Shown here: positions 18,089-26,711 of the stretch, piece by piece
Position numbering within the stretch: the first letter of the stretch is position 1
Layout: each line of letters opens with the position of its first letter
DNA from: Microbacterium sp. ProA8
GTDB lineage: Bacteria; Actinomycetota; Actinomycetes; Actinomycetales; Microbacteriaceae
NCBI RefSeq assembly: GCF_039905635.1
Contig: NZ_CP157000.1
Coordinates: forward strand, 372,001 to 436,000
Length of the DNA stretch: 64,000 nt
Reading direction: 5' to 3'
Made by a program: the position numbers and the translations under genes
Notes under the pieces: model-generated
The model's database searches: none
What the model saw: the letters and a program-made list of their open reading frames with translations, nothing else
What the model was told of the DNA's origin: nothing

Positions 18089-19221
18089 CGCGGATGCCGT
18101 ATGCGCTCGTCGTGGATGTCGGTCAGCAGCGCCGCGTACTTCTCTGCCGTCGAGCGCCAGCCGTGATCGACGGCGCTGGCGCGGGCGTTCACGGCCAGCG
18201 TGTTCGCATCTGCCTCGACGAGTTCCTGCAGCCGCAGGGCGATTTCGGCCGGGTCGGGTTCGACGAGGAAGCCGTTCCGGCCGTTCTCGATGATCTCGGG
18301 TGCGAATCCGACAGCCGTCGCGACGACAGGCAGCCCCGCCGCAAGCGCCTCGAGGATGACGAGGGCGTTGGCCTCGTAGGCGCTCGGAAGGAGAAAGACG
18401 TCGGATGCGGCCATCATGACCGGGATGTCAGACCGAGTGCCCGCGAACAAGACGCGAGGAGCGACGCCCAGTCGCTCTGCGCGACTCCGCGCTTCGTCAA
18501 CCGATTCGGCATCTCCCCCCACGACGAGAAGCAAGAAGGATTCCGCACGCACCAGCGCCGCGATCGCCACCGCGACTCCCTTTCGCGTGAGGTCGTGACC
18601 GACGAGGATGGCGACACGATCATCCTCGTCCAGCTGGAACGCCGCCCTGGCTGCGCGTCGTTCGCCTGGTGTAGGCGGGTGGAACCTCTCCAGATCGACG
18701 CCGTTGGGGATGGTGACGACTCGGGGTTCCACCGGCCCGTAGACGCGACGGAGGGCGGCAGCTTCGGCGTCGGAGAGGACGACGATCGCCCGGTGCACAT
18801 TCGAGCGGAATCTCGTTCGCTCCCGAAAGTACGTGAAGAAGCGCACCGGATTGACCAGCAAGGATCCCACGCCCCGGGCCCGCGTGCGCACCGCGATCGT
18901 CTCGACTCCGTGCGACACGAAGACGTCGCCGGCGAGCGCTTCGCTATGACAGAGGGAAACGGCGTCGGGACGGCTCGCCAGGAAGTCCCTCGCCGCCCTC
19001 GTGCCACGGAGGCTGAAGGTGAGCACGCGCTGCGCTCGCGCGATGCGCCGGCCGAGCCGACTCCGGGGGGTGCGGCGCCTTCGCGCGCCTCGGATGTCGC
19101 GATAGCCGAAACGCTCCACGGTGTGACCGAGCGCCACGAACTGGCGCTCGAGGTTCCATGCCACCCCGGCCACTCCGGTCCCCGGCCCGACGAAGGGCAC
19201 GATCTGGACGATGTGAACCAC
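18085..19221 (-). CDS. Glycosyltransferase family 4
   Basis: 378 residues, first gene of the leftward three-gene operon. VQIVPFVGPGTGVAGVAWNLER is the N-terminal acceptor loop, VVTIPNGVDLERFHPP closes domain one, VAILVGHDLTRKGVAVAIAAL begins domain two and LPSAYEANALVILEALAAG is the donor-site region. The GTG start at 19221 has TACAGT (19232-19227) five bases upstream and no ribosome site, so it is also probably leaderless with a slightly shorter spacer. Its base composition is a little less skewed than that of its neighbours. Specificity unknown. Confidence 0.84.
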   Translation of the reverse strand: MVHIVQIVPFVGPGTGVAGVAWNLERQFVALGHTVERFGYRDIRGARRRRTPRSRLGRRIARAQRVLTFSLRGTRAARDFLASRPDAVSLCHSEALAGDVFVSHGVETIAVRTRARGVGSLLVNPVRFFTYFRERTRFRSNVHRAIVVLSDAEAAALRRVYGPVEPRVVTIPNGVDLERFHPPTPGERRAARAAFQLDEDDRVAILVGHDLTRKGVAVAIAALVRAESFLLLVVGGDAESVDEARSRAERLGVAPRVLFAGTRSDIPVMMAASDVFLLPSAYEANALVILEALAAGLPVVATAVGFAPEIIENGRNGFLVEPDPAEIALRLQELVEADANTLAVNARASAVDHGWRSTAEKYAALLTDIHDERIRHPR

Positions 19222-19311
19222 GCTTCACTGTATCGACGGCGTCCAGGCCAAGCGACAGCATTCCACGCGTGGACGGTAGTCTCGCAACGGGCTGATTCGA
19301 AGGGGAATCGC

Positions 19312-20493
19312 ATGGGGGATGAGACGCTGCTGGGGCACATCTATCCGGACGAGAGTCAGGCGACCAGGGGGTTGCGGTCGGCGGAGCTGCAATGGCGCGG
19401 CTCGCGCTCGGCGCTCTGGTTCCGCGAGCTCGACGGTCGGGCGCTCGACGGCCGGCTGGCGGACGTGTACGTGCTCGGCTCCCTGCTGCTCTGGATGGCG
19501 CGCGGTGACGCGGTCCACGTGCACGGAGCAGTCAGCCGGACCCTGTTGAGCAACCTCGACGAGTGGCAGGCCGCGATGCACTCGCTGCTGCCCGACCGGT
19601 ACTCGCCGGTCACCTTCACCGTCGACGAGGTGGTCGAGGGAGAACCCTCCCGCTCCACGCGCGCCATCGCCGCGTTCTCGGGCGGCCTCGACTCCACGTG
19701 CACGGTCATCCGCCACGCACGAGGCCTGGCGGGGTGGCGCACCGAGTCCCTGGGCGCCCTGCTGCTGGTGCACGGCTTCGACATCGCCCTGGACCGCGCA
19801 TCGGAGTTCGACGGCGCCCGCGAGCGAGCGGGCCGCGCGGGGGACGAGATGGGGCTCGAGCTGCGCAGCCTAGCGACCAACCTCCGAGACCTAGGCCAGG
19901 ACTGGGAACTCGTCCATGGCCTGGCGCTGGCGGCAGCGCTGCAGCTTCATGCGCCCGAGTTCGGCGTGGGGCTGATCGGCAGCAGCGCGCCGTATTTCCG
20001 CATCGAGCTGCCGTGGGGCTCCAATCCCGTCACCGATCCGCTCCTGTCGTCCGGAACGATGCGGATCCGACACGACGGGGCCGCGCTCAGCCGCACCGCC
20101 AAGGTGCGGATCGTCGCGACCGAACCCGAGCTCCTGGCACTGCTGCGGGTGTGCTGGCAGGGCGAGCGGCTGTCGGGCAACTGCGGGCGCTGCGAGAAGT
20201 GCGTGCGGACGTATTGGGCGCTGCACATCGCCGGGGTCACGGAGCCCGCCTGCTTCGATGAGCCGGTCACCGTGCCGCCGTCGCGGGTGCGGATGCCGAC
20301 GCGCGCCGTGCGGTACTGGCGCGAGATGCTGCCTCTCGCCAAGGAGGCAGGCGACGACGAGGCGGTCCAGTACATCGTCGCGCTGCTGCGCCACCAGCGC
20401 GTGCGGGGCGCGCTACGGCGCGTCGGCCCGCTGCGTGCGGCCGCCGTGCGCGTCCGTCGACGTCCGGGCTTCGCGAGGCGGCTCCTCAGCTGA
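19312..20493 (+). CDS. PP-loop ATP pyrophosphatase-like protein, uncharacterised family
   Basis: 393 residues. About 120 residues of unknown fold precede AFSGGLDSTCT (about 121-131), the PP-loop that binds ATP in QueC, asparagine synthetase and tRNA-thiolation enzymes. LLLVHGFDIALD follows about 30 residues on, and LSGNCGRCEKCVRT (about 287-300) gives a C-x2-C-x2-C site that probably binds zinc or a thiol intermediate. Proteins with this SGG(V/L)DS, HGFD and NCGRCEKC order occur in glycan loci but I know of no characterised member. It would activate a carboxyl or amide by adenylation, perhaps to amidate or modify a glycan or peptide. RBS AGGGGAA precedes the ATG; it overlaps the convergent fusion gene by 8 bases. 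Confidence 0.7.
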   Translation: MGDETLLGHIYPDESQATRGLRSAELQWRGSRSALWFRELDGRALDGRLADVYVLGSLLLWMARGDAVHVHGAVSRTLLSNLDEWQAAMHSLLPDRYSPVTFTVDEVVEGEPSRSTRAIAAFSGGLDSTCTVIRHARGLAGWRTESLGALLLVHGFDIALDRASEFDGARERAGRAGDEMGLELRSLATNLRDLGQDWELVHGLALAAALQLHAPEFGVGLIGSSAPYFRIELPWGSNPVTDPLLSSGTMRIRHDGAALSRTAKVRIVATEPELLALLRVCWQGERLSGNCGRCEKCVRTYWALHIAGVTEPACFDEPVTVPPSRVRMPTRAVRYWREMLPLAKEAGDDEAVQYIVALLRHQRVRGALRRVGPLRAAAVRVRRRPGFARRLLS

Positions 20494-22513
20494 CAGGCGT
20501 CGCGTCGAGTCCGGCCTCCGCGCGCACGGGGCCGCCCCGGAAGGTCGCGGCGCGTCTCCTCGCCGCCGACGCGCGCTCTCCCCGCAGCAGGACCGACCGC
20601 ACCGCCGCCCCGAGCCACACCGCGGCGCGGGCTGCCTGCCATCCTGCGGCGCCGTAGTGCTTGCGGTAGAACCGCTCCTGCGAGGCGAAGAAGTGAGCCT
20701 CCCGGCGGCGGGGATCGGTGCTGGTCGCGGCGCCCTCGTGCAGGGCGCGTGCTTCCTCGACCACCGCATGGCGCCATCCGAGCAGGTGTGCCCGATAGGC
20801 CCAGTCGGTCTCCTCCGCGTAGAGGAAGAAGCGCTCATCGAACTCGCCGACCTGATCCAGCGCCTCGGCGCGGAGCAGCAGCACCGAGCCGATCACGTAG
20901 CGCGCCCCGCACTGCCAACGCCCGAGCCCGACGGCCTCGAGCCAGGCGTTCCCCGGGCTCGGGAACGGCCACGCCACCCGTGCGGGGCGCCCACCGTCGT
21001 CGGTCTGCACGGGTGCGACCGACGCGAGGCCTGGGTCGGCGGCCAACGCGTCGTGGAGCACGGCGATGGCGTCCGCCGAGATGACGGCATCCGGATTCAG
21101 CAGCAGCACATCGGCGCCGGGAACGAGCCGATCCCGGAGGGCGACGTTCACTCCGGCCGCGAAACCGCCGTTGCGGCCGGGGTCGAGGTAGCGCACTCCC
21201 AGCGCCTCACACAGGGCGGCGATCTCGGGCAGTGACGAGTTGTCGACGACGGTGACCGGGAGCCCTCGCACCGGCTCGAGGGCCCGGCGCAGCAGGTCCG
21301 GTGCGCCGAACGCCACCACGACGATCTCGAGCGGTCGGCGCTCGGCGGGCCGCATCCCGTCCCCGTCGGCACTGGCCACGGCCGCACGCGGCATGGCCGC
21401 GGCCTCCCCGGCCGGCGCAGGCTCATCGCGGCTGGTGACGCTGCGATAGAGGTCCGAGTACGCGTGGGCGACGGCATCCCAGGAGCACTCGGCCGCCCGC
21501 GCCAGCCCAGCCTCGCGAAGCTCGCGAGCGCGGGTGGTCGACGCCTCCACGAGAGCGCGTGCCAGGGCGCCCGCGTCACCCGCGGGCACCACGAGGCCCG
21601 CACCGCCGACGACATCGGGAAGTGCGCCGGCGTCGCTCGAGACGACCGGGATCCCCGACGCCATGGCCTCGACGGCGACGCGGCCGAACTGCTCCGTCCA
21701 GCCCGGGCGGGGAACGGACGGCACGGCGAGGACGTGGAGGGTCGTGTAGAACGCCGGCACCGCGTCGGGATCGATCGGGCCCACGAGGTCGACGCGGTCG
21801 GCCAGACCGCGGGCCGCCGCTGCGGCGCGGAGCTCCGCGGCCAGAGGGCCGGCGCCCGCGATCCGGAGCCGCAGTCGGGGCTCGAGCGCGGCGGCGTCGA
21901 GGAGGGTCTGCAGCCCCTTCTCGGCGACGAGTCGGCCGAGGAACCCGACGACGATGGTGTCGCGGTGCTCGGGCGCCTCGGGCTGCGGAGCGTACCTGCC
22001 GAGGTCGACGCCGAGGGGGATCACCCGGGCGCGACCCGGGAACCCCTTGTTCTCCGCGATGCGCGCGGCCTCGGTGTTGCAGGCCGAGACGCCGCTCGCG
22101 CGGCGCAGTGCATGCCGCTCGAACCAGCGGAAAGGCGGCGGGTAGCGCTTGTGCAGATTCTGGGCCGTGTAGAGCACCACCGGCGCCCGATTGCGCCGCA
22201 GGCGGCGCAGCAGCAGCACTTCCGCCGTCGCGAGGGCGAAGGGCTCCTCGTGCACATCGATCACGTCGTAGGTGCCTCCCAGCACCCGCCAGAGGGGGCG
22301 CGGGTCGTAGACGAAGAGGGCAGGATGCCGCCCCCATGTGTCCACGGCGACCGCCTGCTCGCCCGCGTCGAGCGTCAGGTCGGTCTCGGCGCCGCCCGCA
22401 TGCCAGCGGCGAGCGCTGAGGAGGTCGATGTGAAGGCCGCGGGCACGCAGGCCCCGCTCCCGGCCGCGCCAGTCGGCGACGGCCGCGCTGTGCGAGATCC
22501 GCAAGACGCGCAC
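20486..22513 (-). CDS. Bifunctional glycosyltransferase: GT4 fused to GT2
   Basis: 675 residues in two catalytic parts. Residues 1-365 form a GT4 unit with VLRISHSAAVADWRGRE, IPLGVDLGRYAPQ, VGFLGRLVAEKGL and a donor site around WTEQFGRVAVEAMASG. After a linker, residues 390-640 form a GT2 unit of the rhamnosyltransferase type: IEIVVVAFGAPDLL-like start, VTVVDNSSLPE, GGFAAGVNVAL, LLLNPDAVIS and FFLYAEETDWAYRAHLLG, where E-x-D-W is the usual catalytic region. Both parts look intact, so one polypeptide may add two successive sugars. GTG 22513 has AGGAGG six bases upstream. The 3' end overlaps the convergent PP-loop gene by 8 bases. Confidence 0.85.
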   Translation of the reverse strand: MRVLRISHSAAVADWRGRERGLRARGLHIDLLSARRWHAGGAETDLTLDAGEQAVAVDTWGRHPALFVYDPRPLWRVLGGTYDVIDVHEEPFALATAEVLLLRRLRRNRAPVVLYTAQNLHKRYPPPFRWFERHALRRASGVSACNTEAARIAENKGFPGRARVIPLGVDLGRYAPQPEAPEHRDTIVVGFLGRLVAEKGLQTLLDAAALEPRLRLRIAGAGPLAAELRAAAAARGLADRVDLVGPIDPDAVPAFYTTLHVLAVPSVPRPGWTEQFGRVAVEAMASGIPVVSSDAGALPDVVGGAGLVVPAGDAGALARALVEASTTRARELREAGLARAAECSWDAVAHAYSDLYRSVTSRDEPAPAGEAAAMPRAAVASADGDGMRPAERRPLEIVVVAFGAPDLLRRALEPVRGLPVTVVDNSSLPEIAALCEALGVRYLDPGRNGGFAAGVNVALRDRLVPGADVLLLNPDAVISADAIAVLHDALAADPGLASVAPVQTDDGGRPARVAWPFPSPGNAWLEAVGLGRWQCGARYVIGSVLLLRAEALDQVGEFDERFFLYAEETDWAYRAHLLGWRHAVVEEARALHEGAATSTDPRRREAHFFASQERFYRKHYGAAGWQAARAAVWLGAAVRSVLLRGERASAARRRAATFRGGPVRAEAGLDATPVS

Positions 22514-22588
22514 GGAAGGCCTCCTAGTATGCTTGCCCAGGCAACCCTATGTCCGGATGGATCTGGAGAGGGATAGGGAGGTGCGTGA

Positions 22589-23275
22589 TTGGCTGACGAC
22601 TTCGTCGTGCTGGCGATCTGCGCGGGCAACCTCCATCGTTCGGCTTTGGCCGAAGTACTGCTGCGACGCTGGGCGGCGTGGTATCTGCCCCCGTCCCTCG
22701 CTGCGCAGGTGCGCACCCGGAGCGCCGGGCTGATCGCCCCCGTCGGCACTCCGATGGGCGAGCGGGTGCAGCAGATCGCCGCCGCGCTGGGTGCGGACGG
22801 CTCGGCCCATGCCGCCACGCGCCTCACGGACGCCCACATCAGGGACGCCGACCTGGTGCTGACGGCATCGCGGCGCGTGCGCGAAGTCGTGCTGCAGCGG
22901 CAGCCTTCGGCGGTGCGACGCACCTTCACGATCCGGGAGGCGGGGCGGATCGCGGCATCCCTTGATCCGGTCGATGCCACCACCGTGCAGGACCTGCGCG
23001 TCGCCGTGGACCGGATGGCCGATCACCGCTCACCCGGCGACGACGACATCATCGACCCCGAGGGGCGCGGCGACGAGGCGTATGCCGCGCTCGTCGTTCA
23101 GGAGGTGCCCGCACTCGTGCGGCTGGCGACGATGCTCTACGGGATGCCGGGGGGCGACGTGGCACGCTACCTCGACGTCGTGAAGACCGGGGACGGACTG
23201 CCGTTCCCACCGGGCGCGCTGTCCGACGATGCGTCGCCGGCCGCAGCCCCGCCCACCACCGGGCGCCCGGTGTAG
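22589..23275 (+). CDS. Low-molecular-weight protein-tyrosine phosphatase-like protein
   Basis: 228 residues, longer than the usual 150-170. CAGNLHRS (Cys11 to Arg17) is the C-x5-R phosphate loop; the family's second cysteine (CxGNxCRS) is replaced by histidine here. ADLVLTASRRVREVVL follows the usual order, and DIIDPEGRGDEAY supplies the general-acid aspartate (near residue 155). It probably removes phosphate from the BY-kinase tyrosine tail at 4,225-5,868, as Wzb does for Wzc. An insertion of about 30 residues lies before the D-P motif. TTG 22589 is the only start with a site (GGGAGG) at suitable spacing. It heads a rightward run with the GT4 at 23,337. Confidence 0.82.
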   Translation: MADDFVVLAICAGNLHRSALAEVLLRRWAAWYLPPSLAAQVRTRSAGLIAPVGTPMGERVQQIAAALGADGSAHAATRLTDAHIRDADLVLTASRRVREVVLQRQPSAVRRTFTIREAGRIAASLDPVDATTVQDLRVAVDRMADHRSPGDDDIIDPEGRGDEAYAALVVQEVPALVRLATMLYGMPGGDVARYLDVVKTGDGLPFPPGALSDDASPAAAPPTTGRPV

Positions 23276-23336
23276 TGCGATGGGCATCGACGACGTGCAC
23301 GTGCCCGCCGTCTCGGGCCCGCGTGGCGGAGGCGAC

Positions 23337-24491
23337 GTGACCGACTCGGTCGCGTCCACCCGAGTGCTCCACCTGGACCACACGGCGGCGGCCGGGGGTG
23401 CGGAGCTCGCGCTCGTGCGCATGCTGGCTGTCGAGCCGCCCTGGAACCCTTACATCCTCACTCCGCCCACCGGCGGCGGCGTCTTCGATCGGCTGGACGG
23501 CACGGTGCCCCGCGGGACAACCGGCATCCGGCAGCCCGCCGGCGTCTCCTCCGGGGGGCGGGGCGCGACGATCGCGGCGGCATGGCGCCTCTTCGTGCAG
23601 GCGGCTGCGACCCGCACGCACCGCGAGTACCGGCAGGCGGGGCTGATCGACGCGAACAGCGCCCGGGCGGCGGCCTACGGCGCGCTGGCTTCGCGCGGCT
23701 CTCGTAAACCCTTCGTGGTGCATCTGCGCGACACCGTCGATGCCGTCGCCCTCGGGAACGCCGGCTATGCGCTCATGAGCCGCGTGGTGCTCCCACGGGC
23801 GGACGGCGTCGTGGCCAACTCGAGGATGACCTTGGAGACGGCGATGCCGTTCCTCCGATCCGAAGCCGTGACCGCCGTCATCCCGAGTGCCTCCGGATTA
23901 TGCCCCGTGTCGGCGGATCCCGGGGCGCGTGAGCCGGGTCCGCTGCGGATAGGCATGCTCGCCCGCATCGACCCTTGGAAGGGGCAGGCTCTGCTGATCG
24001 AAGCGTTCGCGGCTGCGGCGGCCGACGACGCCGTGCTCGAGATCGCCGGGTCCGCGCCGTTCGGGCATGAGCGACACGCGGATGAGCTGCGCGAACTCGC
24101 AGAGCGGCTCGGGGTCGCCGATCGCGTGGTCATGCTCGGCCATGTGGACGACATCGGCACCCTCCTCGTGCGCTGGGACGTCGCGGTGCAGTACTCCACC
24201 CGTCCGGAACCGCTCGGGCAGAACGTGCTGCAGTACCTTGCGGCCGGTCGCGCCGTCGTGGTCGCCGACGAAGGGGGGCCCGTGGAGTGGGTGGACGACG
24301 GCGTCAACGGTCTGCGAGTCCCTCCGCGTGACACGGTGGCGCTCGCTGACGCCTTGCGCCGGCTCGCGGCGGATCCGGCGCTCCGGCGGCGCCTCGCCAC
24401 CTCAGCCGCCACGACGCGTGGGCTGCTCACCGACGCCGAGGTGGCGGCCGCGCACGGGCGCTTCTACGCCGACGTCCTGCGCCGTCACTGA
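23337..24491 (+). CDS. Glycosyltransferase family 4
   Basis: 384 residues from GTG 23337. RVLHLDHTAAAGGAELALVR is the GT4 acceptor loop, VVANSRMTLETAMPF ends domain one, RIGMLARIDPWKGQALLIEA opens domain two, and STRPEPLGQNVLQYLAAGRAVV is the donor-site region, where the first glutamate is kept and the motif is a variant. GTG 23337 has GGAGG four bases upstream and begins 9 residues before the first strand; ATG 23280 is possible but lacks a ribosome site and adds low-complexity residues. Specificity unknown. Confidence 0.82.
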   Translation: MTDSVASTRVLHLDHTAAAGGAELALVRMLAVEPPWNPYILTPPTGGGVFDRLDGTVPRGTTGIRQPAGVSSGGRGATIAAAWRLFVQAAATRTHREYRQAGLIDANSARAAAYGALASRGSRKPFVVHLRDTVDAVALGNAGYALMSRVVLPRADGVVANSRMTLETAMPFLRSEAVTAVIPSASGLCPVSADPGAREPGPLRIGMLARIDPWKGQALLIEAFAAAAADDAVLEIAGSAPFGHERHADELRELAERLGVADRVVMLGHVDDIGTLLVRWDVAVQYSTRPEPLGQNVLQYLAAGRAVVVADEGGPVEWVDDGVNGLRVPPRDTVALADALRRLAADPALRRRLATSAATTRGLLTDAEVAAAHGRFYADVLRRH

Positions 24492-24528
24492 TCGATGCGA
24501 GCTCGGCCCCGCCAGCATCCCGCGCGAG

Positions 24529-24534
24529 TAGCAT
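24529..24534 (+). promoter_or_regulatory. -10 box (TAGCAT), leaderless start at 24541
   Basis: TAGCAT and six bases precede the GTG start of the MauE-thioredoxin gene, the same arrangement as at 14671. No ribosome site is visible. Confidence 0.55.
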
Positions 24535-24540
24535 CAGCGT

Positions 24541-25548
24541 GTGATCGCCGCCCTCACTGTCACCCTGCCCTTCATCCTCACGGGGGTCTTCGTGGCCAGT
24601 GCTGTGGCGAAACTGCGCACGCCCGACGATCTCGTCGGGTGGGCCGAGCTCGGGGTACCGAAGGCATTGCGCAAGCAATGGCTCCTCCGACTGCATCCGT
24701 GGGCCGAGATCGCGCTCGGCGCTGCGCTGTTGCTGCTGGGCGGATGGCTCGGATTGCTCGCAGCGCTCGTCGCAGTGGCGCTGATGGCCGCCTATCTGTG
24801 GCTCGTCGTCCGGGCGAAGGGCAAGTCGGACGACGCGTCCTGTGCGTGCTTCGGATCGAAGCGCCGGATCACCCGCGTCACGGTCATCCGCAACGTCTGG
24901 CTCCTGGTCCTCGCTGTGGCTGCGGCCGCGGTCATCTGGATGGCTCCCCTGCTGGGTGGTGCGCTCGCCGTCGCGGTCTCGGGATGGTGGATGCCGGTCG
25001 TCGGCGCGGCGGCGGCGGCAGTGACGGCGGCGCTTGTGCTGTGGCCCGACGAGCGCCCGACCGCTGCTGCGGCGCCGGTCGTCGAGTCGGCGCCGGACAT
25101 CGCGGCACCCGGCGACGGCGAGCTGGACTACGTCCGCACGCGCACGCCGGCGGTCCCTGTCGTGCTCGCGGACGGGACGCGCGTCAATCTGCGCGAGCTC
25201 ACCCGCTCGAAGCCGATCCTCATGCTGGCGGTCTCGGGCACCTGCGGCTCCTGCAGCGTCGTCATCGACAAGGCGCGGGCGTGGCGAACACTGCTCCCCG
25301 AGGTCGACGTGCGCCTCCTGTTCACGCATGCGCACGACAACGGTCGCCTGAAGGAGCTCACCGAGCCGCAGTCCCTGCATGACGTGGATCGTCTGGTGAG
25401 CCGTTCGATCAAGGACTGGGCCGTGCCCACCGCCGTCCTCTTCGGCATCGACGGCATGCTCGCGGGCGGTCCCGTCACCGGCGTCGGCGACATCGACGAC
25501 TTCGTCGACGACATCTACGAGAGCCTGAACGGACACCGCCCGGCCTGA
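24541..25548 (+). CDS. MauE/DoxX-type membrane protein fused to thioredoxin-like domain
   Basis: 335 residues. Residues 1-165 form four to five membrane helices of the MauE family, with SCACFGS (near residues 100-106) as the conserved cysteine pair on the cytoplasmic or membrane edge. Residues 190-335 resemble a thioredoxin/peroxiredoxin-like domain with C-G-S-C (near residues 237-240) as the active-site pair. MauE proteins are thought to move electrons for disulfide chemistry in maturation of secreted enzymes. The fusion would pass electrons from the membrane part to an extracytoplasmic thioredoxin part. Its position at the end of the glycan locus suggests it serves the cysteine-rich Tat protein at 13,874; that link is inference. 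Start is set by the -10 box six bases upstream. Confidence 0.75.
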   Translation: MIAALTVTLPFILTGVFVASAVAKLRTPDDLVGWAELGVPKALRKQWLLRLHPWAEIALGAALLLLGGWLGLLAALVAVALMAAYLWLVVRAKGKSDDASCACFGSKRRITRVTVIRNVWLLVLAVAAAAVIWMAPLLGGALAVAVSGWWMPVVGAAAAAVTAALVLWPDERPTAAAAPVVESAPDIAAPGDGELDYVRTRTPAVPVVLADGTRVNLRELTRSKPILMLAVSGTCGSCSVVIDKARAWRTLLPEVDVRLLFTHAHDNGRLKELTEPQSLHDVDRLVSRSIKDWAVPTAVLFGIDGMLAGGPVTGVGDIDDFVDDIYESLNGHRPA

Positions 25549-25704
25549 GCGCCTCATCCGGGTTCGCCGGCTCGAGGACGACGGAATCCGCATCATCAGA
25601 TCAGCTTCTTCGGTCGCGGTTCTGTGACGATCGCCCCGACCGTGACACTCTGTGGGTGAGGGTGCCGGCATCTGCGGCATCCAGGCTCAGAAAGGCCCTC
25701 GCAT

Positions 25705-26436
25705 ATGAACCTGCACACCCGGCTCGCCGCGGGCATCGGCTCGCTGTTCATCGCCACCGCCCTGTTCGCCGCCTGTGCCACTCCCGCCGGCTCCGGCGCG
25801 TCGCCCTCGGCATCCGCCACCGCCGAGGGTGACGACGGCGACGAGCAGGAGGTCGGTGCGGCCTGGCTCGACGGTGGCCGTATGGTCGGCATCGTCACGC
25901 AGGGCAGCTCCACGTGCGTGCCCACCGCCGAGGAGGCCACCTACGCGAACGGCGTGATGACGGTCTCCCTCGTCGACGCCGAGGGCGACACCGCCTGCAC
26001 ACGCGACCTTGTCCCGCGGGTCTCTCTCGTCGGAACCCCCGAGGGCGTCGACCCCGCGGATGGCGTCGAGATCGAGGTGACCGGCGACGGCTGGCACGGC
26101 GACACCGACCTGGACGGCGTTCCCGGTCTCGCCGTCGGCGGTGAAACCGACTACCTGCCGAGCGCCGGCTGGACCGACGTCGACGGCCAGTTCGTGATCC
26201 TGTCGTGGGGCTCGTCCACGTGCGCTCCCGTGATCGAGAACACCGAGGCGACGAGCGAGATCGAGGTCACCGTGACCTTCGTGACGCCGTCCGCCAACCA
26301 GGTCTGCACGATGGACATGGCGCCGCGCGGCATCCTCGTCCAGGTCGACGGTCTCGAGGACGAGGACGAGGAGACGTTCGCGATCCTCACCGGCGCCGAG
26401 TTCGACAACGTCCGCATCCCCATCTACCCCAACTGA
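25705..26436 (+). CDS. Lipoprotein with tandem-duplicated domain
   Basis: 243 residues. A signal peptide ends in LFAAC with Cys24 as the lipidated residue; a short Gly/Ser/Ala linker and an acidic stretch follow. The rest is two copies of one domain of about 85 residues. Each copy has G-S-S-T-C, a Val/Thr-rich strand region, a second cysteine (ACTRDLVPR in the first, VCTMDMAPR in the second) and a following strand. One disulfide per copy is therefore likely. I know no function; it should sit on the outer face of the membrane. AAAGG lies before the ATG. A strong palindromic terminator follows. Confidence 0.75.
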   Translation: MNLHTRLAAGIGSLFIATALFAACATPAGSGASPSASATAEGDDGDEQEVGAAWLDGGRMVGIVTQGSSTCVPTAEEATYANGVMTVSLVDAEGDTACTRDLVPRVSLVGTPEGVDPADGVEIEVTGDGWHGDTDLDGVPGLAVGGETDYLPSAGWTDVDGQFVILSWGSSTCAPVIENTEATSEIEVTVTFVTPSANQVCTMDMAPRGILVQVDGLEDEDEETFAILTGAEFDNVRIPIYPN

Positions 26437-26445
26437 CACGTGAGA

Positions 26446-26476
26446 TTCCGGATGCCGCGGCCCGCGGCATCCGGAA
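26446..26476. terminator. Bidirectional terminator, perfect palindrome
   Basis: Left arm 26446-26460 and right arm 26462-26476 are perfect complements around one central base; the core is GGATGCCGCGG/CCGCGGCATCC. It separates the lipoprotein gene from the convergent HTH gene, so it can stop transcription from both sides. Confidence 0.75.
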
Positions 26477-26480
26477 CCGC

Positions 26481-26711
26481 TCAATCCGCACGTACCAACA
26501 GGTCCCCGATCTCGCAGTCGAGGGCCCGGCAGATCGCCGACAGCGTCGAGTAGCGGATGGCACGCGCGCGGTCGTTCTTCAGGATGGAGAGGTTCACGAC
26601 CGAGACGCCGACGAGCTCCGACAGGCGGGTGAGGGTCATGCCGCGCTCGGCCAGGAGCTCGTCGAGCCGGCAGTGCACCCCCGACGGGCCCTCGTCCTCG
26701 GCGGGACTCAT
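26481..26711 (-). CDS. Small Cro/CI-type HTH regulator (YozG-like)
   Basis: 76 residues. After a short acidic lead, residues 15-75 form a helix-turn-helix of the Cro/CI type: LDELLAERGMTLTRLSELVGVSVVNLSILKNDR, then STLSAICRALDCEIGDLL. Small regulators of this type lie beside DUF2975 membrane proteins in many Gram-positives. The ATG overlaps the stop of the DUF2975 gene by four bases (ATGA), so it is the last gene of a three-gene leftward operon. It probably represses its own operon through the palindrome at 27,960-27,979; that is inference from position. Confidence 0.8.
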   Translation of the reverse strand: MSPAEDEGPSGVHCRLDELLAERGMTLTRLSELVGVSVVNLSILKNDRARAIRYSTLSAICRALDCEIGDLLVRAD

